This document shows positions 23,424-36,483 of a stretch of DNA of 64,000 nt, one piece after another. Location: positions 1 to 64,000 of the forward strand of contig MBPM02000103.1 of NCBI GenBank assembly GCA_001695595.3, in the 5' to 3' direction. The notes below the pieces were generated by a model that made no database searches, was not told the origin of the DNA, and saw only the letters and a list, made by a program, of their open reading frames with translations. Position numbers and translations under genes: made by a program. The stretch's first letter is position 1. Every line of letters starts with the position of its first letter. Source of the stretch: Plasmopara viticola (taxonomy: Eukaryota; Oomycota; Peronosporomycetes; Peronosporales; Peronosporaceae).

Positions 23424-26400
23424 TTAACTCACTAATGCGGAGCGGACCTAGAATTTTCTATAGCGTACGTACATTGGTGATGGATGGGTGCCATTTTTTA
23501 CGTAAATCATTGCTTTGATCGAACGACTTTGGCAAGAAAATATTATTGATAACGATCACTAGAGATCCTAAAATGCGCTGTGACCAGCCACTCTACGCTT
23601 TGCACAGAAAAGACATGTAGGAAGATCTGGAGATCGAATTTCGAGTATATTCGGTTTAAACGGATCCACAGCAGTTCAAACAAGCTGAGATTACTACAAT
23701 GGTACGTGTGCTGGTGCTAATTTTGTAATGGGAAATCGATTCCATCAACTCCCGCACTTCTTTGATTACTTTTCAAACATTAATACAACGTAATTAATTT
23801 TCGCACTTTAATCCTACTTTGACACCTTTTCAAACATCCAGCTGGCCTTGGCGGTTGAGAAGCCTAAAAGGCCGCTCTCGTCTCGGTCTGACACCTGATT
23901 CATGAGATCTGGCAGCACCTGCGGAACAAATATTTGCGCTGGTCGAGGCCGGCCCTGACGACCTTCAATGAGGAGATCCCAAATCGTAAAAACCTTAAAA
24001 CTAAACTAAACTCCTTTGGCCATGACATTCATGGAATTTGCAGTCAAAGCGACCGCGTCGAACGTCTCAGCGCGAATTTTCGCAAGAGAGCGCTTTTCTT
24101 CGTAATAAGCCGCAACGAAGGGAGGCAAATAGCTCGCCGGTCGCTCCACGTGCACAACTTTATGGGTACTTAGACCCTCGGCCTATTGGAGATACAAAGG
24201 CGGCTATAATCACCGCGATTTCGCCTTGCTAGCGAGATCGAGCGCGGATATAAAGGATGGAAGCATTGATGGGGCACCTCAGAACTCATCTAAGACTCGA
24301 ATTCTGACAATCGCGTTACCGACCAAGACGCCTTCGTAAAGTGTAGGGTTCATCGACTTAAAAAGCATTTTTAATGCGCCGACCCGCGACCGTGAAGAAG
24401 CGGTGAATTAATTTTTAGCGGACCAAAATATTTAATTTTTATCAACATACATGTGCAAAATATCACAACTATGTGTTCATTAGTTCTATTTAATACTCTG
24501 CAATCCGTGAACAGACCTTTCGCAAAGTCAAATATATGTTATTGTAAGTAATCAAGGAGAAAAAGGAGAAAGAGGTTTAGATCCCTCGTAATTTTAGATA
24601 CACGTATTTTTAAATTCAGAAGTCTTGAGTGTAGAAGGCTGTAAAGCTCATAGATGCATATGGGCAATGGCAACCCTTATCGTCCTATGATATGGCGCCT
24701 TTGCGTACATACTCCTCCGGATTTTTTGAGCACACGCTTTTCTCTCTTTGTCAGACAGAACGCAGCGGCATATTGCGGTGTCCTGTTCAACATTCGCCAT
24801 GATGAATTACTGCATCTATTTGTCATCATTGTATAAATTGTGACGGGTCCAAAAGCATTTTTTTAAATAGCAATCCTGACCTTAATTGAAAGGGAACAGG
24901 CAATAGCCTAAATCACGTTTCGTTTAAACTCGATCTGATTTCGCTAAATTAATCTAAATTATTAATACTGTCTTAAATGTAACAGGTAAGGGAACGACAC
25001 TATTCGACAATTGACCTTGGCGTCGTTGCGGTACAGCCCCTGCAAAGCGGGTTTATGATTGTCGGATGACAAGTTAGCAAGACAAGGGCGTACAAAGTGT
25101 TCAGCGAGACGGAGGAACGTCACTAGTTGAGGATTTATAATGAAGGTGTACGTATAGAAAACCCCGCAAAGTTTTTACTATTGATGATCCAGGAAAATGA
25201 TGGAGCGCTAGCTTCTTGCCCACTCTGGACTTGCATGACGCTCGCACGACGTATCATTCATTCTACTCTGCGACCAAGTCTTAAAGCACTCGTGTAAATA
25301 GCTGCAGCCGCCTGCAACTCATCACAAAAACCAAAACTGATTCAATTTTATGGGAATAAAAAAGTTTAGTTACGCGCAATGCCTACCGCGGGTTTTGAAT
25401 GGTTTTGCCAGATGTACACGTGCTTGCTTCAAACTGCTAAATGACCAGAGAGCTCACAAAATGCGCAATTTGATTTTATGAAACGCGAAAATGGAGTTCG
25501 CCAAAAAATAGACAACCACTGTCAATCTTACGGACTGCGCACTTTGTATCAGTTCTGAAATCCGTGCTATGTAGCTTTAGACTCACAGGCTCCAACTCAT
25601 CCTAAATCGACAAATTAGTTCTGCGTTTTAAAGTGCGCGATAAGCTGGTCAGTATGGATACGAAATGATGTATTTACTTGTGTGGCGTGGTGTACGCGTG
25701 TCACACTGTGCGGCGGCTCTTGTACTTGCGCTTAGCCGGTGCCGGCAACTCTATGGCAAATTTGGGAACTTACCCGGCGACTGGAAGCATGAATTAGTCT
25801 TTACGAATGACATTTCGTCAGCACATAGTAGCAAAATTTAATGTCGGGACGGCGTCCAATCGCTATTTTTATTGCGTACACCGGGCTTTCGAACGGCAAA
25901 TATAGCATTTGTGAAGATGGACGCTAATTCTCGTGTGTTACGATGGCAATCTCAGCGCGCAATACCTTGCCTAAACGTACTTATAATCTGTCGCGAAGGC
26001 CATAAATGTCGCTAAAAGATAATACATTTTTCTGTAAAGTATCGAGCACCAGAAAACGTTTCATTACGGTGTCTGCAAAATCTGCGACGCTATTTTTAAA
26101 TGTACCCGACCTTTAAAAAAAATTCGGGTACATGGAGTTTTGGGAGCCCCTCGTTTTGCTAACCACCCCACCCCACTTGTTTGTAGAACATCTAAGCTGA
26201 GAGCTTGAAATTTGTTGAGTGCTTTAAAAAAAAATGTACTGCCTTACAGAATCAAAGACGGCCGTACATTCCAATTGCAACTTTCAACTTTCCTGCTGTC
26301 TATTTATCTTGCTTACGTCTTCATTGCCGTTTATGCACTAAGTCAAAGATAATGACATGCGTTCGTACCGGTCCTTGGAAAAGGCACGTGAACTGGGAAG

Positions 26401-28762
26401 CTATCAATCGTGAGCTAAATTTTTATATATACTTCCAAGAGAACGGAAAGAGTCATACATTGACGAGACGATGGTTTCATATCTCTTTATCTTGAATGTT
26501 CGTGTTCCACGAAATGACCGCCTAAAATCATTGTAAGCGCGTGCGCCAAATTTATTTTACCGGCTGTCAGTCATTTGATGAATACGAGTGAGCTGGATTA
26601 ATCACATAGATCGACCAACGTGAATAAATTTATGATCATTTTGCGAGTTCTGCCGTATAGTCCATCAGGTCGTGCTCTCGATCCTGCTTATCGGCAGCAG
26701 AAATTAATGTAATGCCGTTCTCGTCAGTCTCCTTTGCGCAACAGCTATGGCATCTGCAAAGCAGAACGCCGCTAGCTGCCCTGCTTTGTGGGCTGAATTT
26801 TGGAGCTGTTGGTGCATAATATTTTCTTCATTTTGATTATAGATAGCGACTCTTTTTTTACTCTCCATCGGTTTATGAAATATACTGCAAAATCAATGCT
26901 GGAAAAGTCCGATTGGTGGACTTATGTATAAAATCAACGGTTTTGGGTTTGCTTTCTTGCTTTTTGAAGGAGTCACCATTGCAAGACAAACATTTACGCT
27001 TGCGTGCTTTTTTTGGCTGGAAAACAAGCAGAAGACTACATATGGTCAGTGCGGCTGATGAAGCAAATTTGTGTGGACCTTGTGATACCTCCTTCAACCT
27101 TTTCCACCGACAAATAGTTGGCGCTCACGACGCGCTTGGCGGCGTGTTCTTTTCCACCAATAATCTGTTCTGTCACCCAAGAGCGCGCAGTTGCAAATAT
27201 GCCCTCCTGTCAGGCCTTTTCTGGAGTCGTGAGGAAGGAGTTGTGGCAGCTTTGAAATCAGCGTCCAAGTAGTACGAAAACATGATGTGCAAGACTGCCA
27301 AGGTTCATTAAAGCCTATCTTTGGGCATCCTTACAAGCACAAATTCCGATCGAGAGCTGCGGCAACAGCAACACCGTCTAGACGTCTTTCTTTAAAAACT
27401 TTGATACGCAGTGGTGGCTAATTAAACCTTTTCGGGCACCAGCAGCACCGATTGTTGCACCCGAAGCCCTTTTGTGAATTGGCTGCGCAAGAAATGGGCA
27501 AGAAATCGGCCTACTGGAAAGTAGTAATACTGGGACCCTTTTTGCTTCCAATGTGCACAACCTGCATATTTCCGTGGTCGAGGACATCCTGTTGGTTCAG
27601 AAAGCTTCTTGACGCAGCGCACATCGTCGCACTTGAATTAGTGGAGAATTTTCTACGATGGGAACTGTGGGCAGGTGGGACACAACTAAAGAAGCTGTCG
27701 GCAACCTGCTTCTGCTATTGCTGATGATGCTATTGTCAATCCCGTTGCTTATTAGAAATTATTTTTTGATGCCTTGGCAATTGAAAGCACTCCGCGTGGC
27801 CCTTACGCATACATGAGCAGCTTGTTAAGCTTGCTGCAATTGATGCTACCAATCAATATTGAGATGACGCCAAAGTTGCTTACGTAATCCTTAAACGTGA
27901 TTATGTCTGAGTTGCGCATATATAATTATTGTATACTAAAACGATCTTTTTGCGTCGACCAATCATGTTTCCATCTTTAAGCTTAGGAATTCTGGATAAA
28001 TTAGGGTGGTTAGTGGAAAGGGAGGAGGGGGGTCAGCGGCTCCTTCTTTTTCATATTGTACCTTGGTGCGGGCGCCATTTGTCAGTTAGGTGACACTACC
28101 CTAACGATAGCGAAGACGGGACATAATGAACGAATAGTTTATTTATAATGCTGAACACGGAGCAGACCAACTGGATACTTAAATTCAGCGCCATCTGCAG
28201 CCCGTAGTTGATACAGGCTTTGTGCCTAACTCCGGCTCCTAGAACATCGCGTCGCTTCGCGGTTGATCCATACGGGCACTGTGTCTCGGTCTCAGACGAT
28301 GATGGCATAAGAGAGTACACTACATTTGACGTGCATACAGAAGCCATACAATGATTCTGCATACTCATTTTTTGGCCGAAGGGCTTCGCAATTATACTAG
28401 TTATACTAGCGGCATCAAGGGCTAGCTACTTCAAGTGCTCTCCATCATCGCTTACACCCGACAACGAGACGAAAGTACCATGTTGCTAGCTGGACGACAA
28501 CGCCGTCTTCTTTCTATAAAGCGAACAAAAGTCACGAAGAGAGATAGGTATCGAAACATTTTCATATTAAAAGTGGCGCTCTAGACTTCTGCTTACCATA
28601 AGTTCATGTATAATAAAATAAATGCTGTGCGTCAAGTTCAAAACTCGCTCTATTAGCATAGGTATAAGAGCAAGCCGTCTGATCCCCAACGATGTTGTGG
28701 TCTGGATGCACAAATTTTCTTCCGTATCCCACGTATAGCTCCAACAATTGCATGTGCACACG
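23424..28762. other. Gene-free interval with short relics
   Basis: No ORF has recognisable homology. Short coding-like islands occur at about 25675-25842 (+) and 26913-27590 (both strands open in places), perhaps remnants of transposons. No terminal repeats or RNA genes were seen. Confidence 0.5.
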
Positions 28763-30705
28763 ATGGCACCCGAGCCCAACCGACGATCGAGACGCCACCG
28801 TAGTCAGTCGCGCCCGCGTCCGCGGGAGCGATCCCAGGTCCGCGAGCCGTCTCGTCGCCGCCCCCACCGCGACGCCAGCCCACCCATTTCGCCCACACGC
28901 AAGCGCTCTGATCCTGAGTCTCACTCTCGTGACCGCCACAAGCCAGTGACGCACCAGCGCGCCAAATCGCGGCCGCCGCAATCGCGCCTTGGTGGTCCTG
29001 AAGTCAGGGTCAGTGTCAAGCGCCCACGCGTGCGCTTTAGCATGATTGATGCCGAAGGCGCGGCAAGGACTTTGTCGGCTAAGGCCACACTGAGCGGATA
29101 CCTACGCAAGCAGGCGGACAACGAGCCCGGCGCGTGGAACGAGTATTTTTTTGTCATAAAGCCATTGACGTATCTCTTGTACTACAACACGAAGGACGAT
29201 GAGAAACCGCGAGGTATTATCGATCTGGAGTATCTCACAGACATAAAGCGCAACGCTGATTGCCTGCAGCGTGCGATTGGGGGAGGCCACGATTGCTTTC
29301 GAGTGTCAGGAAAACTACCACGGCCGACACCGGAGAAGGTTGCCACGGGCGACGTGGCAAAGATGCGACCATTGTACTTGGATCCAAAGAATGCAGGAGA
29401 GGCGGAAAAGTGGATCAATGCGATTCGGAATCACCGGTTTAGTGTGAAAAAAGATGAAGAATTCATGGCAATGGTGCAAGAAATGCAAGACGCAGAGACT
29501 CGTGTTTCGCGGCTCGAGATGATTCAGCAGAAGGAAGGTGAGAACCAGCGCAATCTTCGTGTCAAGGCAAAGAAACTGCTGCAAAAGATGCGAGCGGTGC
29601 AGAGCGGCAATACCGATGAGCTTCCTGAAGTGGAGGTGGACGATCTAGATGAGACCGCGGACACTATGCTGGCTCTCTTGGAAGGGATGGAGGACGTACT
29701 GGTGAAGTTGCAAGAAAAGCTGAACCAGCAAAAGCCGGAACCAGTGAATGTTCGAAAAGGCTTTGTGCAGGTGGTGCAACGCGCCGTGTCCAGGCGCGAA
29801 AACACTATTTTTGTCGAGCCCGATGAGAAAGAGGAGACGCTTGCAGCCATTAGACGCAGGAGACAATGCAACCAGGACCAGCCGAAGGAGAAGCTAATTG
29901 ATAAAGCACAAGAAGTCCCGCGCGAGAGAGTGAAGAATAAGGCAAAGGACCAACCAAGGGCAAAGCTCAGGGACGAAAAAGTGAAGAATGAGCCGAAGAG
30001 AGAACCGAGGAGGAAAATGAAAGAGGAAGAACCTGAGTTAGAAAATGTGTCGGATGTCCTTGCCATGTGGAAGGCAAAGAATAAGAGAAGTCCGTTTTGG
30101 AAAAGCAGGCTAAATATGAGGACAATATCCCGAGAAAGAGAACGACGTCCCGGTCAAATTTGAAAAGGCTCGCGTCGGGACCAGAACGCCGAGGGAGCGA
30201 TCGATCTTCAGGTGAAGACACGCTTTCAGTTGCATCATCCGATGATTGCGACGCTGAGAAGCTGCCACCCGGGTGGACAAAGCATGAGAGTCGGGGGTAC
30301 CCTGGTACCTATTATTACGCCCACGAGTCGGGGAAGGTGAGCTGGGACGTACCCACCAAGGATATGATGAAAGGCAATGATTGCGTCAGCGACCGCGAAG
30401 ACCAGAGTGAATTAGAAAATGACGTGTATAGTGAGTATGAGGAAGATGAAGTTGACAATTATCCTGACACTACCAGGACTCTCGACACGAGCCCCGACTA
30501 TTCGAGTGAATACGAGACTGATCCAGAGACTGCAGGCGCTACCACGTCGGCCGCGTATCGCAAGAACAAACCAAAGCCGAAATCGACGTGGGCTTTCAAG
30601 CTCCCAAAGCTGTTACCGACAAATAACACACCAGCTCCGCCAACGGAAGCGGCTGTCACTTCTTCCTCTCCCATTCGTCACGGCGCCAACCATCATGAAT
30701 TTTGA
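28763..30705 (+). CDS. PH, coiled-coil and WW domain protein, one frameshift
   Basis: From ATG 28763 (an in-frame TTG lies 15 bases upstream) to TGA 30705 the locus would give about 647 residues with one base restored. Order: an Arg/Ser/Pro-rich head of about 90 residues resembling RS-type or disordered regions; a PH domain (LSGYLRKQ ... EYFFVIKP ... AEKWINAIR); a coiled coil (about residues 235-280, EMQDAETRVSRLEMIQQKEG); a long Lys/Glu/Arg charged region with imperfect repeats; then, in the other frame, a WW domain (LPPGWTKHES ... YYYAHESGKVSWDVP) and an acidic, Ser/Pro-rich tail. The first frame ends at about 30163; the second is open from about 30097. They meet at TTTT 30095-30098, and one extra T gives RSPFLEKQAKYEDN. 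Likely a membrane- or scaffold-associated signalling adaptor that binds phosphoinositides and proline motifs. The exact function is unknown. Confidence 0.82.
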
Positions 30706-33244
30706 GCGTACTTTACGCCTTTTTAAGCATGAATATTTGTTATTAATTCTAATCTGAGCAATGTTTAACGATTTCATTTGTCTGCGTTCTCTTGTAAAAC
30801 TCTGATCGCTCATATAAATTCGCCGTAGCGTTATATTCCATTGGATCTTACAAAGCCTTACAGACGGCCGAAGCTTAATCTTGTAAGTTGTTTCAAAGTC
30901 GCCGGCCTCTGGATCTTCAAAACTAGAATAAACATTGTTTGCGCGAAAACCTATTTGTTGGTTGTTTTGTAATTCAACTTGTGTCAATTTATAGTATAAG
31001 CGTAAATCTCGATAATCACATTTAAATTTAAATGCTGGCGCACAGTATGTCTAAGCTTTTATTTCAGTGATTGCAAAAGTTTGGAGAAGATAGCTACTAC
31101 TGGAGATTTAGCGCAAGGACAATTCGATGCCGCGACAGTCGCGGTAATACCAAACCAAATACTTCAGTGTCAATGATTGATTTAAGACCAAGACCACTGA
31201 AGCCAAAAACTGTGTATATTTACTTCATCTGTCGATGCATTGTGTCATTTGCGCCTATCAACTGCTTTGAGTGTAGCCTTGATGTGGATGTTATACTTGT
31301 CGCATTCCAAAGCACACTCACTCCCAAAGAGTCGAATTTTAGCTCATAACTCAATCGCTAGCCGTTTTGATACCGTTGCTGGCTGCCATGATTGCTTAGA
31401 GTGCATCAATCATTGATTTATCAGGCTTATGACCTCAATAAAGTATATTTTTATGCCAAAGTAGTTAGTTAAAGCATCGTTATGTGGACTGAGCTATTTA
31501 CCCTCAAAAGGTACGATTACTTATTTGCAAACTATTTCGATGTTGTCAAGCGTGGAAACGATCTGACTTTTATTGCTCTTCAAAAAGACATTCGAAATTT
31601 GCACCGGAAATATCATAAAACGTCTATCTAATGCTCTAGCTGAAGTTGTCAGATAAAATCGGACCGCCACTTCCCAAAGCAAATGATATGAGTACTTCCA
31701 TAAGGTGGGCTACCCGGCGCTGTATAAATTCGGCTTTTAAACAGACCTTGACCGGTATATACTTTTCATCATGCGAAAGGTAGTAATTGGATGCACTAAC
31801 GTTCTAATGCAGATCGGTCGTACCATAACAGCAGTCAGGTTGATATTATCGGAAAGGACCTGCATTGTCCCTTGTCTCATGGTCCATAGATAATCGGGAA
31901 TTGACAAGACCAAGCGTTTCAATTTGATATTTAAGCTCGTCACGATTTCGTCTGAGACGAGGTCTATCAACTGCCGTCTGAGCGCCCGTCGTCAAGCTTA
32001 ATTTTCCAGCGACGATGTGTTTCATCTATTGTACCATTTTGCTGTCAGATGCATCGAAGTGCGTGGGAAGTACCCGAAAGTTTTAATGTACCATGAGTTT
32101 ACCAGGTGCATGAAGTACATGTGCGTACGACAGTTTTTCTTAGAGAACTCTAAACTGATAGGTGATGAATCTGTAGCTCTTCTTTGTAGACACAAGCAAA
32201 AATATCGACAACCTTGCAAAGTTCAAAGGTTAAAGACGTTGCGAGATTGGTTCCGTGTGTTTTATCAGTTACCATTGACGTCGAGGCATATTAATAGCAG
32301 CGCGTTCCAGGGTCTGCCACTGAATGAGGTACTCATCAAATTACAACAAAACGTTTTTTTGTCAGATTTTTCAGGTTTGATGCATATTTTAATAACGCGC
32401 CGAGAGAAATGCTTGTACTTAGTATAAGGAGGTCGATTTATTCTGTTCATAAAAAAATCGCTGAGAGTCCATACCTCCTTACAACTAAAAGTGCACCAAG
32501 TAGGAAAGCGCGATCACAAGCGTTGCTTTATCTTGCTCGAAATATCACCATTGGGATCATGATTGCAAAGCTTCTTCGCAGAATCTCAGCATCTGAAGAA
32601 TTTGCTTCATGTTAGGAGTGGCGCAATTCGAAATCAGACTACACCTTCAGTGGATCATCATAAATAGTAGATGCTGAAATTATTAGCAACAAATCATTAG
32701 GAAGCACTGGCAAGGCTTCGCCTTCCAGGAATGCCGTTCACCTGCATTTCTTCTCAAATATACGGGCGAGCGCCACTTCAACGTGAAGTGCATTATCAAG
32801 TGACACTTTCGTCAAACGTTGGTCTAGTGTCTTGTGTAAAAAAGGGGGATTGGAGCGTATTAGAGTTTAAGGCCCCACTATGGCAAAAGTGCTCGTGATT
32901 TTGGACTTTCTTAATTAAAATAGTTTATGTGAAGCGTATTGATGTTCCCCAAGATACTAAGCCTCGCATGGATTCCGAGCAGAGCTCAAGAAACTTATAT
33001 ACTCATTCATTCATTCATTTTAATATCGCAAAAGTAAATCGCATCAAAAGGTATATGCTCGAGGAACAAGCTTTTCTTGGCTCAGAGAATAATTGGGTTT
33101 CAAACTATATCAAAGCGTTGCCTTTGCATCCGACATTGTAGTAAGGTGAGTACGCATGATCATACAGCGGCAGGTAGTGCCCATAGTCACGACCGCAGGG
33201 ATTATAAGATAAAAAAACAATGTATCCTTAAGCTGTACGTTTTC
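30706..33244. other. Gene-free AT-rich interval
   Basis: The longest open stretch, 32017-32427 (+, 136 codons), starts with GTG, has no recognisable domain and no supporting context. The rest holds only short ORFs. No repeats or RNA genes were recognised. Confidence 0.5.
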
Positions 33245-33263
33245 TGCACACTTACGGCCTTTT

Positions 33264-33342
33264 CTATAAGACTGTACGCTTTCAGCGGCCGAGACACTTA
33301 CTTTTTTACCAAAAGACTGTACGCTTTCAACGGCCAAAAAAG
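33264..33342 (+). repeat. Direct repeat of ~23 bp, 53 bp apart
   Basis: AAGACTGTACGCTTTCARCGG occurs twice (about 33269 and 33322), and a third, weaker version (GTACGTTTTCTGCACACTTAC) precedes them near 33236. Both strands translate to short repeated peptides, for example AVESVQS and AAESVQS on the minus strand. It may be a small degenerate minisatellite or the repeat region of a dead gene. Confidence 0.6.
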
Positions 33343-33359
33343 CTTTGAGCTTACTATAA

Positions 33360-34296
33360 AGGGAAGCGACCTTCGACGCAGATCGAAGGAATTGCGCTGA
33401 GACCCGCGGCGGTCGATTTAATCCCGAAAAGCGCAGCTTTAACTACGAAAATAATTTTACTCAAATACCCGAAGGTCTGAGGTTATCTCGAAAAGATTGC
33501 TGTCTCGACGCTGAAGCCGAGTCCAAAAGCAATCCCAAAAAGAAGCATTTGTCACGCAGGAGCTGCCGCTTTTCTTGTAAGGACGCAGAGCTGAGGCGGA
33601 AAAAACTTTTTCTAGCGCTCATTGATCGCTACTTTCGGTTCCACTGTCACGTGGAGTGTGCTACAAGAAATGGATTCTTCCACGGGCGCCCGAAACATCC
33701 GATGCGGTGATCAGCACATGAATATTACTATTTAGTTGGAGCTACCAACATTTACTAATTCTTATTCCGGAACTCATACATTTCACTGTATCGACTCCAA
33801 CAAGGCTTTTCGAAGGCTGTTGCGATCTAGGATGGGCGCTCTAAAGAAAGCCGCAGGTTGGAGTACTGTAAGACTCGCGCCTGGGACTTACGCTCCCAGT
33901 GTCTTGCTCTGGAATTCCTATCAACAAGACATCTTTGATCTTCAACCCGCTTATGCTCAAAGCTCACGGGCATCGAGTAATTTGGTCGCAAAGATTGGAG
34001 TTTGGTCGCACAACCTTAGTGATACAATTAATTTCAAGATAGATATCCAACTAGTGACAGGTGTTTCACAACCCTCCTTTCCTCTTGCTTCTTCCGACGG
34101 AGAGTACCGCTTTAGCAAGCTTGAGTGAGATGCTTCATTCAAACACATAGCCGCCGTACATAGCCTTTGTAAGTCTTTACAAGCCAAAGGTGCATATATC
34201 GCTCGAAAATACCGGTCATATCCTCTTGATGGACGATCTGTATGGATGATGAGTGTCTCTCACGAAGCGAAGTCTTGCATCTATGCCCAGCATTGA
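33360..34296 (+). pseudogene. Broken protein-coding relic, family unknown
   Basis: One frame is open from 33360 to a TGA at 33708 (about 116 codons, no ATG start), with a lysine/arginine/cysteine-rich, protein-like translation. A second frame is open 33736-34128 (130 codons) and continues after one TGA to 34296. Together this is almost 1 kb of coding-like sequence broken by a frameshift and stops, standing out from the flanking AT-rich DNA. I cannot assign a family. A dead transposase or a degraded secreted-protein gene are both possible. Confidence 0.4.
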
Positions 34297-35139
34297 GTAC
34301 CCTTTGCCACTTCGCTAGTACCTTCAAATACTAGACTCAAATGAGGAAATTGTCGTTCTCGGCTTCGCCCATATTCTTCCGGATTCCAAAATCCGTCATT
34401 TGGAGGCCGATTCTTGGCCACCGGACGAATAAATTGCGCTGCCTAGTCGTTTGTATGGCCAATGAGTCGAACGATATGAGTATCGTGATGGCGTAGGAAT
34501 CGGCGATGAGATTGTTTTTACAGAACTGTTGTCAATCGTATATTTCTCTGCAGCATGAGTTTACAAAGAATCGAACCATGATGCCTAGGCCACTCGTCCT
34601 CATTTTCATTTCCTGATGTTTATTGTGTCTGCAGACCGTCGGGCGAGGAAGGGTGATAGGAGCACGTTCTCGCGCGGAAAACTCTTTAAAGCCTTTTTTG
34701 CCTGCGCGTCTTTTGGCACAAATATACCTAAGGCTTGCTTCTTACACTGCAGGCGCAGATATTGTTGAAGGCACACAGAGGCCGATTACGCACTCTTGGA
34801 TATCTAAAAAACTGTTCGTAGCATCGTTGATTGGCTTAACCGACCGACAGTGATCTATGCTACCTTTTTGGTCATCAATAGAACCAAAGCCGACTTTTCG
34901 GATTAAAGTAAGGGAGTGATAGAATGCACTTGTCTTTCTTCTATTTAGGTCTTAGTGTTACACAAACTTAAAGCTAGCTTTCCACCGGAAAAATGAATTA
35001 AACGAATGGTCGGTCGTAGAATACTTATGCCGCTTTGCATACGGGGGAACATTTACACGGTGTCGAAAAAAAGGGATGAAGAGCTACTTCGAGGGAGTGA
35101 TTATCAAGAACTGAGGCAGGATTGAATTTCATGAACTTA

Positions 35140-35475
35140 CAATGAAACAGTTTTGAATTTGCACACATTGTGTATACCCATTACAACCGTTTTAAACTCA
35201 AGTCGACACCAATAACATTTGGTTGTTGAAATATGGTTAGTGGCTTTCTTTTCCATAATTGCCGGTGGGAGCCGCGCGTCATAAGTCTTCCAAAAAAACC
35301 TTTCTGCGGGGATACAGGATGCTTTCCGAAATCGTTCATGTATAGCAGGCCTAGCGATGTCAAGACTAGCGCGTCTAGTCGGGAGACCGATATTTTGCGA
35401 TAAAAGCGTCTGCACAAGCTGTCGGCTTCTGTTATATGAATCACTGGGTTTCAGAGAACCATACAATAGCGTATC
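35140..35475 (-). pseudogene. Unidentified ORF relic
   Basis: An open stretch of about 110 codons on the minus strand lacks an early ATG; the first is about two thirds of the way in (IMEKKAT). It includes a CYWC pair followed by a later histidine and cysteine (GIHNVC), which could be a remnant of a zinc finger. No family was recognised. Confidence 0.25.
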
Positions 35476-35670
35476 AGTTTATTACATCAAAACAACTAGA
35501 ACCTTAAGGCGCCAATTTATTACGTCTCTTTTGCCACTCGACATCTCGAACGTTCTCTTAAGCATTTTACTTGTGTTGTGTGAGATGATCAGAAATTATA
35601 CAGCGCACAATTTTCAACACTTCAAACGCTCAATTTGATGTATGGCGTTCCGTCGCCGGACGTAGGGTGT

Positions 35671-36466
35671 ATGTCGTGGACTTTACGAACTGCACATTTA
35701 TCGGCGCATGGTTTTGCTGGCTGCCGACATTCCTTAAGATATCATAAAGAACGGAAGGTGATCGATGACATGGTCAAGAACGAAGAAATAGTGTGAATAA
35801 TACCACTACGTAGTAGTACGACTAAAATTGTTTTCACAAAAGTAATACTAATAAGAGGCTTTGATACCGATCGGTAAAGTCGCCGTCAATGGACACGTTT
35901 CTGTCGGGTGGCGGTCCATTCTCGCGTACGACATTGACCTTGAAGTGGATGAGCCTGCGCAAGTAGAGGTGGAGGAGCCAAACCATGTGTTAGAGACGAA
36001 TCAACCTGACACGCTGTTTGGCGAGCAGCTGTACCGTCCAGTGGAAGAAGTCCACGGAAAGGGCCATAGCGAGCCCTTCACCCCTGAGTCGGACGATTCA
36101 AAGCGGCAGCACTATTTGCAGCGCTTTTTAGCTGCTGAAAAAAAGATGCAGAAGGAGAGAAGCGAGATGCAGCAGCGAATTGACACGATGAAGCGCATAT
36201 TAGAACTCAAAAGCCCCATGGAGCAGTTGTCCGCGTATTTGGCGCTCAGGCAAGAGACCCAGTATACTGACAATGGGAATACTGTAGAGGATCTGGTGCT
36301 CTGTGCGAAGCGTATGACGAACGAAGAAGACAACGAAGTGGCCATGCTGGGGGCATTTGCCTTTCTAGATGGTAGACGAAGACACCTCGACACGCGAGGG
36401 ATGGGAGCAATGATGCCAGTTGTTGCAGCTATGATGGAAAAGCTCGACCCTTCTTCCGCCTTATAA
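35671..36466 (+). CDS. Putative mitochondrial protein, unknown family
   Basis: Two exons, 35671-35790 and 35858-36466, give 242 residues. The 67-nt intron starts GTGTGA and ends AAGAG, with a TACTAAT branch-like site just upstream of the acceptor. The downstream exon alone has no ATG before a far-internal methionine, so the upstream exon is needed. The first ~28 residues (MSWTLRTAHLSAHGFAGCRH...) have several Arg/His/Lys, no acidic residue and an amphipathic look, as in mitochondrial targeting peptides. The middle is acidic and the region around LQRFLAAEKKMQKERSEMQQ forms a coiled coil, followed by a short helical C-terminus. I do not recognise a family. The gene converges on the topoisomerase III gene with only 17 bp between the two stop codons, so the 3' UTRs must overlap. 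Confidence 0.7.
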
Positions 36467-36483
36467 AAATGATAGTATTAATA

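Noticed and set aside
29524..30066. 180-codon antisense ORF in the PH/WW gene
   Set aside because: Ser/Phe-rich mirror of the Lys/Glu-rich coding strand; no domain.
30090..30100. Programmed -1 ribosomal frameshift in the PH/WW gene
   Set aside because: The in-frame context CCG TTT TGG does not fit an X XXY YYZ slippery site. A lost base in the T run is simpler.
32017..32427. 136-codon plus-strand ORF as a gene
   Set aside because: Starts with GTG, shows no domain, signal peptide or splice context, and lies in AT-rich DNA where such frames arise by chance.
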